From: Lachnoclostridium sp. UBA6558
GTDB taxonomy: Bacteria > Bacillota > Clostridia > Lachnospirales > Lachnospiraceae
Length of the DNA: 12,228 nucleotides
NCBI GenBank assembly: GCA_002434335.1
Contig: DJJW01000082.1
Coordinates: 13,644 to 25,871 of the forward strand
Reading direction: 5' to 3'
Shown: positions 6,593-12,228 of the stretch, one piece after another
Layout of the letters: each line of letters opens with the position of its first letter
Position numbering within the stretch: the stretch's first letter is position 1
Notes under the pieces: model-generated
What the model was told of the DNA's origin: nothing
Database searches by the model: none
What the model saw: only the letters and a program-made list of their open reading frames with translations
Made by a program: the position numbers and the translations under genes

Positions 6593-6643
6593 CAATAAAA
6601 GTAAACAAACAATAAAAGTAAACAAGAAATAAAAGTAATCAAA
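6593..6643 (+). repeat. Three tandem copies of a 17-bp repeat between malE and the amylase gene
   Basis: Units at 6593-6609, 6610-6626 and 6627-6643 follow the pattern CAATAAAAGTAAACAAR. Units 1 and 2 differ only at the last base; unit 3 differs at a few positions. The tract is A-rich with no hairpin potential. It lies in the untranslated stretch between the malE stop and the amylase start. A slippage-derived repeat is the simplest explanation. Confidence 0.85.
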
Positions 6644-6689
6644 TAATAAGAAAAGAATTTCAACTTATACAAGAATAGAAATGAAAAGT

Positions 6690-6694
6690 GAGGA
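6690..6694 (+). promoter_or_regulatory. Ribosome binding site that fixes the amylase start
   Basis: GAGGA lies 7 nt before the ATG at 6702. The in-frame ATG at 6681 is preceded by AAGAATAGAA with no Shine-Dalgarno match. Starting at 6702 also gives an N-terminus that aligns with typical GH13_20 enzymes, a few residues before the IHDP..ALSYAYD segment. Confidence 0.75.
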
Positions 6695-6701
6695 AAGTGC
6701 T

Positions 6702-8558
6702 ATGTTATTTTCAGCCCTTATACATGACCCTAAGAGTGCACTGTCCTATGCCTATGATGAAAATACTTTACATCTCAGGCTGAAAACAGCCAGGGGAGAA
6801 GTGAAAGAAGCAGAAGTGCTGGCAGTAGATCCCTTTAACTGGATACCCCGAGGGGATGGTACACCTATATATGACTTTGATAAAAGCTCGGTGAAACATA
6901 TTATCATGGTAAAAGAACAGGTGACGGCAAACCACGACTGCTGGTTTGCCGAAATACCGGACATTAACTGGAAAAGAACGAAATACTGCTTTGTAATCAG
7001 CAATGATACAGAGAAATACCTGATAGGAAGCCGTAACCGGATACCCTATTCAGAAGAAGACGGTGTGCTGTACAACTTAAGTAACTATTATAATTATCCA
7101 TATATTAATGAGGAAGACTTATACAAAGCACCGGAGTGGGTGACGGAAACCGTATGGTACCAGATATTCCCCGAGCGGTTCTGTAACGGAACTCCCGGGG
7201 ATGAAAGAGATGTCCTGCCCTGGGGGAGCGATGCCTTTGATGGTTATGACAAGAAGTTCGGTGGAAATCTGGCAGGAATAATTAAAAAGCTTGATTATAT
7301 AAAGGAGTCCGGATTTAATGGTATTTATTTAAATCCCATCTTTGAATCCCCAAGCTCACATAAATACGATACAACAGACTATTATACAATAGATCCGGAA
7401 TTCGGAGATAATGAAACCTTTGGACTATTGGTAAAAGAAGCCCATAAACGTGGTATAAAGATAATGCTGGACGCAGTATTTAACCATTGCGGCTTTAACC
7501 ATCCATTCTGGCAGGACGTACTAAAGAACGGAAAAAATTCCAAGTACTATGACTGCTTTTATATCATTGATCCTGAAAAACCGTATTATACCGGAGAACT
7601 AAGAAATGGTCAGCCCCAGGATTGCCCCAAAGAAGAATTAAACTACCGGACCTTTGCCTATACCCAAACCATGCCCAAGTGGAATACCGGAAATCCCGTA
7701 GCACGGGAATATCTTCTTGATGTGGCAGAATATTGGATAAAAGAATACCACATAGACGGCTGGAGACTGGATGTATCAAACGAAATATCCCATGATTTCT
7801 GGAGGGCTTTCCGTAAAAAGGTAAAAACCATAGATCCGGAGGTATATATACTGGGAGAAAATTGGGATAATTCCTATCCATGGCTCCAAGGAGACCAGTT
7901 TGACGGCGTTATGAACTATGAATTTACCACTCCTGTCTGGAATTTCTTCGGAACGGAGGAAAAGGGCGGCATGAAGCTCCATGGCCAGGAATTCAAAGAA
8001 GCCATCAGCAGCCTCCTGACAGCTTATCCCAAACATGTAACCAATAACCTCTACAACCTTCTGGACAGTCACGACACCGAACGGATACTCCATGTAGTTC
8101 AGGGAAATCAGAACATAGCAAAACTGGCATACATATTCCTGCTTACTTACCCCGGAACCCCCTGCATCTACTATGGAAGTGAAATTGGAATGGGAGGCGG
8201 AGAGCACAGCAACAGGCAGTGTATGATCTGGGAGGAAGAACGTCAGAATAAAGAACTCTATACTCTGATCAAAACCCTGATTCACCTGAGAAAAGAAAAA
8301 GAAACCTTTCGTACGGAAAACTTCCAATGGATAGATGGTAACACCTCAGCAGACACAATAATCTATAAAAAAACAACGCCTGCAGAAACCCTCTATGTAG
8401 TGCTCCACAATGAGGGGACTTCTGAATTAGTAAGTCTGCCGGAAGAATTAACCGGATTAGTTTGTGTGGATCCTATAAGTGCAAGTGAGGTAATATTAAG
8501 TGAAAGTATGGAATTGTTACCATATGATTTTAGGTTATATACTGTGAAAGGTGAGTAG
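6702..8558 (+). CDS. GH13 alpha-amylase family enzyme: neopullulanase / cyclomaltodextrinase / maltogenic amylase type
   Basis: A 618-residue cytoplasmic glycoside hydrolase with no signal peptide. Residues about 1-115 form a CBM34-like N-terminal domain (SYAYDENTLHLRLKT), the hallmark of subfamily GH13_20, which mediates dimerisation. The (beta/alpha)8 barrel starts near WVTETVWYQIFPERF. Conserved regions are DAVFNH at 257-262, GWRLDVSNE at 353-361 with nucleophile D357, GENW at 385-388 with acid/base E386, and LLDSHDT around 453-459 with transition-state D458. The MPKWNTGNP segment is also typical of this subfamily. Nearest characterised relatives are about 585-590 residues. They hydrolyse cyclodextrins, maltodextrins and pullulan to maltose or panose. 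Here it should process maltodextrins imported by the transporter encoded just upstream; exact specificity cannot be read. It is the last gene of the operon. Confidence 0.92.
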   Translation: MLFSALIHDPKSALSYAYDENTLHLRLKTARGEVKEAEVLAVDPFNWIPRGDGTPIYDFDKSSVKHIIMVKEQVTANHDCWFAEIPDINWKRTKYCFVISNDTEKYLIGSRNRIPYSEEDGVLYNLSNYYNYPYINEEDLYKAPEWVTETVWYQIFPERFCNGTPGDERDVLPWGSDAFDGYDKKFGGNLAGIIKKLDYIKESGFNGIYLNPIFESPSSHKYDTTDYYTIDPEFGDNETFGLLVKEAHKRGIKIMLDAVFNHCGFNHPFWQDVLKNGKNSKYYDCFYIIDPEKPYYTGELRNGQPQDCPKEELNYRTFAYTQTMPKWNTGNPVAREYLLDVAEYWIKEYHIDGWRLDVSNEISHDFWRAFRKKVKTIDPEVYILGENWDNSYPWLQGDQFDGVMNYEFTTPVWNFFGTEEKGGMKLHGQEFKEAISSLLTAYPKHVTNNLYNLLDSHDTERILHVVQGNQNIAKLAYIFLLTYPGTPCIYYGSEIGMGGGEHSNRQCMIWEEERQNKELYTLIKTLIHLRKEKETFRTENFQWIDGNTSADTIIYKKTTPAETLYVVLHNEGTSELVSLPEELTGLVCVDPISASEVILSESMELLPYDFRLYTVKGE

Positions 8559-8632
8559 AATAATATATCTATAGGTATAATGGGGTTATGGAATAGTATT
8601 GGTGGATGACGGGAGGGTTTTGGCAAGGGGAT

Positions 8633-8746
8633 GGCAAAATGCGCAAAGCAGAAAAAACTCATGCTTCAATTCCAAGGCATAAGATGTCCTAATTTCTAAT
8701 GCCTTTCCATAGGCGCATTCGTTCTTTCTGCTTTGTGCATTTTGCC
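8633..8746. repeat. 114-bp inverted-repeat element (MITE-like or long hairpin)
   Basis: Terminal arms at 8633-8654 and 8725-8746 are inverted repeats of 22 bp with 21 matches; the left begins GGCAAAATGCGCAAAGC. An inner hairpin pairs AAGGCAT (8674-8680) with ATGCCTT (8699-8705), and the stretch between is partly complementary. No coding potential and no clear target-site duplication are seen at the edges. It lies 75 bp after the amylase stop. It may be a small non-autonomous mobile element or a repetitive palindrome that also ends the operon transcript, although no T-run follows. Confidence 0.6.
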
Positions 8747-9324
8747 TGAACTATTTGGATAAAAAAGACGTTTTATAATTGAAGTATAGAAGCAATTAGT
8801 ATGAAAGGCAATTAAAAATATTGTATAATTTTTGGGGTGAATTTGTATTTGTCTTGTTGGTGAAAATTCTCGTATGGAACCAGGGGCAGATGCCATAGAA
8901 ATATGAATTGCTGAGTTTACTGCTTACCCAAAATAAAAAATATCCTTTGGAAGGCTGCAACTCAGGTTTTTAAAGAAAGAGTTATTATGAAAGTATTATT
9001 CATTTTCGTAACGGTGACTTGAATATTAATTCCCTGGTGACCTTAGCGGAGAATTTTCTTAGCTGACTGTTCTACGTATCAACAGAATACTGATTTAATA
9101 GAGAACACAGCGATTCAGTTGTATAAAAGAGAATCACTACCAGTGAATTTTTTCTTATATCACTGAAAATGTATGTACTTTACTACAGTCCAGTAACAAT
9201 TTTTAAGAATCAGAAGATAAGTATCATGAGAATTCAATTTCAATAATAGCCAACGAGAAGCTTCAAGATACCAAGAAAAAGTCCATGATTCAATAAAAAT
9301 TAAGCAGAAATAGAAAGCTAAACA
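8747..9324. other. Gene-free stretch, probably decayed DNA
   Basis: Apart from the faint AraC-like remnant near 9001-9150, I see no credible ORF with a ribosome site, no tRNA and no clear promoter-gene pair. Stop codons are frequent in all + frames. Isolated TATAAT sequences (8774-8779, 8824-8829) lack matching -35 boxes. Confidence 0.5.
9001..9150 (+). pseudogene. Possible degenerate remnant of an AraC-family DNA-binding domain
   Basis: The frame starting at 9001 reads HFRNGDLNINSLVTLAENFLS, then after in-frame stops LFYVSTEY and FNREHSDSVV. This resembles the first helix-turn-helix of AraC/XylS proteins (a D-L-S-L-x-x-L-A motif, then a Y-L-S-x-x-F-K-R-E-x-G-like motif). At least three stop codons interrupt the frame (9064, 9091, 9124), so it cannot be functional. 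The match is by eye and short; chance similarity is possible. Confidence 0.25.
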
Positions 9325-9559
9325 GATGATTTTGAGCACTGTTTGGGAGTTTTGTATTGAGAGGTTCCTCATGACACTTAAGTGGCAGAAACTGCGTATA
9401 GGTAAAATTGTGCTACTGTCTGAGCGCAACAAACGAAATCCATTTATATAAAGTCGCAGCGAGTTTGGCACAATTTTACCTGTCCTGAGCAGTTGCTGGC
9501 ACTTTAGTGGAATAAGGGTTCTCGAACAACAAAACGCACAAACAGTGCTCAAAATCATC
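9325..9559. repeat. 235-nt giant imperfect hairpin (MITE-like element or structured RNA)
   Basis: The outer arms, 9325-9345 and 9539-9559, are perfectly complementary over 21 bp (left begins GATGATTTTGAGCACTG). Pairing continues inward with GTTTTGT/ACAAAAC (9349-9355 with 9529-9535), then several matched blocks including CACTTAAGTG and CAGAAACTGC counterparts, and ends with a perfect 14-bp block AGGTAAAATTGTGC/GCACAATTTTACCT (9400-9413 with 9468-9481). The apical loop is 54 nt (9414-9467). No T-run follows. It carries no intact gene: a minus-strand open frame crossing it has no ribosome site and looks incidental. It ends about 60 bp before the ABC-F leader promoter. Confidence 0.75.
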
Positions 9560-9621
9560 GTCCGTCCCCAACCCGCCCTAATCTTAGCCAACCAAAATAA
9601 ACTCAACGAAAAAATAAACAT

Positions 9622-9650
9622 TTGACTAAAACCTCTCCCTATGCTAAAAT
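9622..9650 (+). promoter_or_regulatory. Promoter of the ABC-F leader transcript
   Basis: TTGACT (9622-9627) and TAAAAT (9645-9650) are spaced by 17 bp, and the -10 is preceded by TGC, giving an extended -10 (TGn). The predicted start is near 9657. No other comparably good promoter is visible between here and the ABC-F gene at 10081, which implies a leader of about 425 nt. Confidence 0.7.
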
Positions 9651-9728
9651 ACCTTTGTTGTAAGTTACTGGAACAAATTCAGAAAGGATAAGAATACTCT
9701 GTCAGAGAGTATTCCGTGTAAAAGAGAA

Positions 9729-9797
9729 ATGAATAGAACATTCAATCACAGCCAATTGAATAATGACTTTTTATACGGAATGTTTATGACCGTCTGA
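9729..9797 (+). CDS. Possible leader peptide of 22 residues upstream of the ABC-F gene
   Basis: An ATG at 9729 opens 22 codons ending in TGA (9795-9797). The peptide starts MNRTFNHSQLNNDFLYG and ends MFMTV. The ribosome site is weak (AAAAGAG at 9720-9726, only 2 nt from the ATG). The frame lies within the arms of hairpin B of the leader, so translation would disturb that structure. Alternatively, the LNNDFLYGM segment resembles the N-terminus of Rpn/PD-(D/E)XK nuclease proteins, in which case this would be the start of a decayed gene rather than a regulatory peptide. Confidence 0.35.
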   Translation: MNRTFNHSQLNNDFLYGMFMTV

Positions 9798-9911
9798 TAA
9801 TTATTGCTTCCTGGGCTTAGCAGCTCTCACAATCAGTGCCGATGCTACAGGGCATTAGTATACCTTATTGCAGATAGGGATATTATAGTAATTGAATAAC
9901 TTCAGCTATTG

Positions 9912-9940
9912 AACATTTTCCGGAGGGAAGATGTTTTTTT
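9912..9940 (+). terminator. Intrinsic terminator inside the ABC-F leader
   Basis: AACATTTTCC (9912-9921) pairs with GGAAGATGTT (9926-9935) over 10 bp with one G-U and a GGAG loop, and seven T (9934-9940) follow. It lies about 140 nt upstream of the ABC-F start codon, on the same strand, and so would stop transcripts from the 9622-9650 promoter before the gene unless it is overridden. Confidence 0.75.
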
Positions 9941-9954
9941 ATTGCCCAAAATAA
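9931..9954 (+). CDS. Possible 7-codon leader ORF embedded in the terminator
   Basis: ATG at 9931 reads MFFYCPK then TAA (9952-9954). A strong Shine-Dalgarno GGAGG (9922-9926) lies 4 nt upstream, inside the loop and right arm of the terminator hairpin. A ribosome bound here would mask one terminator arm. The ORF is very short, so this may be chance. Confidence 0.25.
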   Translation: MFFYCPK

Positions 9955-10068
9955 TTGAAGTGCACATTAAGCTATGAGTCGAATTAAGTTTTTGCGTCTT
10001 CCCAATGTAAACAGTCATTTAATCTATTATAACCGGAAAAAACATCAACTTAAATAGCAGGATTTGAG

Positions 10069-10073
10069 AGGAG
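10069..10073 (+). promoter_or_regulatory. Ribosome binding site that fixes the ABC-F start
   Basis: AGGAG lies 7 nt before the ATG at 10081 but only 1 nt before the in-frame ATG at 10075, so 10081 is the likely start. Confidence 0.75.
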
Positions 10074-10080
10074 AATGTGT

Positions 10081-11610
10081 ATGTTGGATATTAGAAATGT
10101 AACAATAACAAACCGAGAAGATAACAGATGTATTATCAAAGATTTTAGTTTTACCCTGAACCGTGGACAGAAAGCCGTAATTATAGGGGAAGAAGGAAAC
10201 GGTAAGAGTACCTTATTAAAGTTTATTTATGACAAGACACTCATCGAGGATTATTGTGATTACACCGGGCAGGTAACCTCCGGTGTGAACTGCGGGTATT
10301 TAAAGCAGGAAGCAGATGATGAATGGCTTAAGATGAGTCCGGCTGAATATTTGGCGGATGTTGATATTTATAGTATTCGGGATGAAAATATATGGGCTTT
10401 TAATCCTGATCCGGTCATGATAGCATCGGAAGACCCTATAAAAAATTTGTCCGGAGGTGAGAGAGTAAAGCTGCAGTTGCTAAAATTACTGGCAGAAGAA
10501 CCGGATATACTTCTGTTAGATGAACCGACCAATGATCTGGATATAGGATCACTTACCTGGCTGGAGGATTTTATTAACCGCACAGATAAGCCGGTTCTTT
10601 ATGTATCTCATGATGAAACCTTGATTGAACATACCGCTAATGTTATAATTCATTTAGAGCAGTTGAAGAGAAAGACAGAACCTCATTATACTGTTAGCTA
10701 TATGTCCTATGATGAATATAAAAACCAAAGGTCCTCTTCTTTGGCAAAACAGGAAATGACAGCAAGGAAACAGAGAGAAGATTATGAGGATAAAATGGAG
10801 CGCTTCCGTCAGATATATGATAAGGTTGAGCACCAGCAAAATGCCATAACCAGAGCAAACCCTGCCGGAGGCAGACTGCTTAAGAAGAAGATTAAGAGCC
10901 TTAAATCCCAGGAAAAACGTTATGAGAAAGAGAAAGAGGATTTTCTGGAGATTCCGGATACGGAAGATGCCATTCTTTATGATTTTCCGGACACGATTAA
11001 GATTCCAAGAGGAAAGCGTATTATTGAGTTCAAACTGGAAGAGTTAAAGGTAGGAGAAGGAATAGAGGAGCGAATTCTGTCAAAGGATATATATCTTCGG
11101 GTAATGGGACCGGAGCATATTGCAATCATAGGCGATAACGGTACCGGTAAGACTACCCTGCTTCGTAAGATTGCTGCCGAGCTTCTTAACAGAACGGATA
11201 TTAGAGCTGCTTATATGCCTCAGAACTATGAAGAGGTATTAGATTATAAAAAGACTCCCATTGAATTCCTTACCACCAGCGGACAAAAAGAGGATATTAC
11301 CAAAGCCTTTACCTATATGGGAGGCATGAAATTCACCAGAGATGAAATGGAACATACCATTGGTGAATTAAGCGGAGGACAGAAGGCAAAGCTTATTCTT
11401 TTAAAAATGATACTGGACGGTGTTGAGGTGCTGGTGCTGGATGAACCTACCAGAAATTTAAGCCCCCTTTCCAATCCGGTAATCAGAGGTGTACTGGCCT
11501 CCTACAAAGGTGCAATCATAAGTGTTACCCATGACAGAAAGTACATGGAGGAAGTTGCGGAGAAGCTTTACAATCTGACAGAAAAGGGACTCATGGAAAA
11601 GATAAAGTAA
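10081..11610 (+). CDS. ABC-F ATPase, probable ribosome-protection (antibiotic resistance type) protein
   Basis: A 509-residue soluble protein with two ATP-binding cassettes and no membrane segments. NBD1 has Walker A GEEGNGKS (36-43), signature LSGGERVKL (123-131), Walker B LLLDEPTNDLD (144-154) and switch SHDE (176-179). A charged, coiled-coil linker spans about 205-290, the interdomain arm that reaches into the ribosome in this family. NBD2 has Walker A GDNGTGKT (351-358), signature LSGGQKAK (430-437), Walker B LVLDEPTRNLSPLSNP (451-466) and H484 in VTHD. The NLSPLSNP variant after the second Walker B replaces the usual NHLD and, by recollection, occurs in Lsa/Vga-like resistance ABC-F proteins. 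Such proteins displace lincosamides, streptogramins or pleuromutilins from the ribosome. The long attenuator-like leader fits drug induction. Drug specificity is not predictable, and a housekeeping translation-factor role remains possible. Confidence 0.88.
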   Translation: MLDIRNVTITNREDNRCIIKDFSFTLNRGQKAVIIGEEGNGKSTLLKFIYDKTLIEDYCDYTGQVTSGVNCGYLKQEADDEWLKMSPAEYLADVDIYSIRDENIWAFNPDPVMIASEDPIKNLSGGERVKLQLLKLLAEEPDILLLDEPTNDLDIGSLTWLEDFINRTDKPVLYVSHDETLIEHTANVIIHLEQLKRKTEPHYTVSYMSYDEYKNQRSSSLAKQEMTARKQREDYEDKMERFRQIYDKVEHQQNAITRANPAGGRLLKKKIKSLKSQEKRYEKEKEDFLEIPDTEDAILYDFPDTIKIPRGKRIIEFKLEELKVGEGIEERILSKDIYLRVMGPEHIAIIGDNGTGKTTLLRKIAAELLNRTDIRAAYMPQNYEEVLDYKKTPIEFLTTSGQKEDITKAFTYMGGMKFTRDEMEHTIGELSGGQKAKLILLKMILDGVEVLVLDEPTRNLSPLSNPVIRGVLASYKGAIISVTHDRKYMEEVAEKLYNLTEKGLMEKIK

Positions 11611-11633
11611 GTACTCAGCTTATCAATAAAGTT

Positions 11634-11669
11634 ACCACGTATTAAAAGTATCTTGTATTTGGTTTTTTT
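11634..11669 (+). terminator. Weak candidate terminator after the ABC-F gene
   Basis: ACCA (11634-11637) can pair with TGGT (11660-11663), with two more pairs beyond an internal mismatch, followed by seven T (11663-11669). The stem is poor. The T-run 53 nt after the stop codon is the main reason for the call. Confidence 0.25.
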
Positions 11670-11742
11670 CTGAAGAGTAGATTATTTTATCACAATAAAT
11701 GAGGTCTTAAAACTCTGTAACAAGAGAGGAGAACATAACAGG

Positions 11743-12228
11743 ATGATTAATACGGTTGTATTGGATATCGGGCAGGTACTTGCAGCCTTTAGATGGGAAG
11801 ATTATCTGAGAGACTGTGGTTATGATACAATAACAAGAGAGAAGGTGGCAAAAGCCACCGTACTCTCCCGTTATTGGGGAGAGCAGGATAGAGGTGCACT
11901 TCCAGAAGCTGAGATAATCAGAGCATGTTGCGAATTAGACCCTTCTGTGGAAACGGAAATTAAGAAACTATTTGAGAATATCACAAAAACAGTAATTGAG
12001 TATCCTTATGCAAAGGAGTTTATCAGAAACCTTAAGAAAAATGGTTACAAGGTTTATCTGCTCTCCAATTATGGTGAAAGGAATTTTGCCTATGCGAAAG
12101 AACATTTTACCTTTATACCGGAAGCAGACGGAGGAGTCATTTCCTACGAAGTTAAATACATAAAACCAGAGCCGGAGATTTACGAGGCACTGATAGCCAA
12201 ATATGGTTTTGAGCCTGGGAAAGCAGTG
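11743..12228 (+). CDS. HAD-superfamily hydrolase, subfamily IA, YihX-like (3' end missing)
   Basis: The first 162 codons of a phosphatase that runs off the window end. Motif I is VVLDIGQVL with nucleophile D8; the second aspartate of the usual DxD is replaced by glycine, as in the DIGNVL-type group that includes the glucose-1-phosphate phosphatase YihX. The helical cap occupies about 16-85. Motif II is YLLSNYG (S108, N109), and motif III is the lysine of YIKPEPEIY (K141). Motif IV with the metal-binding acidic residues should lie just beyond the end; relatives are about 200 residues. GAGAGGAG (11724-11731) precedes the ATG by 11 nt, slightly long. The gene follows the ABC-F gene by 132 bp. 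A sugar-phosphate substrate is plausible but not shown. Confidence 0.85.
   Translation, partial: MINTVVLDIGQVLAAFRWEDYLRDCGYDTITREKVAKATVLSRYWGEQDRGALPEAEIIRACCELDPSVETEIKKLFENITKTVIEYPYAKEFIRNLKKNGYKVYLLSNYGERNFAYAKEHFTFIPEADGGVISYEVKYIKPEPEIYEALIAKYGFEPGKAV

Larger units (their letters stand above)
9657..10068 (+). promoter_or_regulatory. Long leader with alternative hairpins, probable transcription attenuator of the ABC-F gene
   Basis: Competing structures are visible. Hairpin A pairs GAATACTCT (9692-9700) with AGAGTATTC (9706-9714) over 9 bp. Alternative hairpin B pairs ATTCCGTGTAAAAG (9711-9724) with CTTTTTATACGGAAT (9767-9781), nearly perfect with one bulge and one G-U; it shares bases with A, so they exclude each other. 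A third pairing, ATTCAAT/ATTGAAT (9740-9746 with 9755-9761), lies inside B. A short ORF (9729-9797) overlaps B, and an intrinsic terminator follows at 9912-9940. This arrangement resembles leaders of antibiotic-responsive ABC-F and erm genes, where ribosome stalling on a short ORF prevents termination. The mechanism is inferred, and the antiterminator partner of the terminator itself is not obvious. Alternatively, part of the region is a decayed gene. Confidence 0.5.

Noticed and set aside
6593..6643. Short-repeat array considered as CRISPR
   Set aside because: The 17-bp units are directly adjacent with no spacers, are not palindromic, and no cas genes are present.
7776..8327. Minus-strand open frame of 183 codons
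   Set aside because: It lies wholly inside the GH13 gene, whose catalytic motifs are intact on the + strand; it is a shadow frame.
8696..8896. Minus-strand open frame of 66 codons
   Set aside because: It overlaps the right arm of the 114-bp inverted repeat, has no supporting ribosome site and no family resemblance.
9325..9559. Retron-type non-coding RNA
   Set aside because: No reverse transcriptase gene lies nearby and no retron msr/msd features are recognisable; a long inverted repeat alone is insufficient.
9160..9621. Minus-strand open frame of 153 codons
   Set aside because: It runs through the 235-nt hairpin and adjoining AT-rich DNA, has no ribosome site, a Cys/Leu/Ser-rich composition unlike the neighbouring proteins, and no recognisable motif.

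Overview
The window looks like chromosomal DNA of a low-GC, Gram-positive anaerobe, most likely a Clostridia member of the Lachnospiraceae type. The clues are A+T-rich intergenic DNA, strong Shine-Dalgarno sites, TTGACA/TATAAT promoters with 17-bp spacers, a SleB-type cortex/cell-wall hydrolase, and a Gram-positive maltodextrin transporter encoded without its own ATPase. The genus is an inference. All convincing genes lie on the + strand.

Layout. (1) 1-346: 3' end of a dTDP-glucose 4,6-dehydratase (RfbB). (2) 551-1375: exported cell-wall hydrolase with a SleB-like catalytic domain behind a long low-complexity linker, followed by a good terminator. (3) 1574-2485: LacI-family regulator with its own promoter, a palindromic operator over the start site, and a terminator. 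(4) 2895-8558: maltodextrin uptake and hydrolysis cluster in the order malF, malG, malE, GH13 amylase. A 409-bp control region precedes it and contains a strong promoter, a sequence 13/16 identical to the regulator's own operator, several TTAAGT boxes and a perfect-arm 22-bp palindrome. (5) 8559-10080: about 1.5 kb without a convincing intact gene. It holds a 114-bp inverted-repeat element, a faint AraC-like remnant, a giant 235-nt imperfect hairpin, and a promoter with a ~430-nt leader containing alternative hairpins, short ORFs and an intrinsic terminator. (6) 10081-11610: ABC-F ATPase of the ribosome-protection type. (7) 11743-12228: HAD-family phosphatase, cut by the window end.

How it fits together. 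MalE captures maltodextrins outside the cell and MalF/MalG import them, using an ATPase encoded elsewhere (MsmX/MsmK-like, inferred). The GH13 enzyme has no signal peptide and should hydrolyse the imported oligosaccharides in the cytoplasm. The adjacent LacI-type protein probably represses both itself and the transporter operon, since the two start sites share an operator-like sequence. The ABC-F gene appears to be controlled by transcription attenuation in its leader, as is known for several antibiotic-responsive ABC-F genes.

I found no CRISPR array, tRNA, rRNA, transposase, phage gene or clear new multi-gene system. The most unusual parts are non-coding: the 235-nt hairpin, the ABC-F leader, the paired hairpins between malF and malG, and the TTAAGT-box region upstream of malF.
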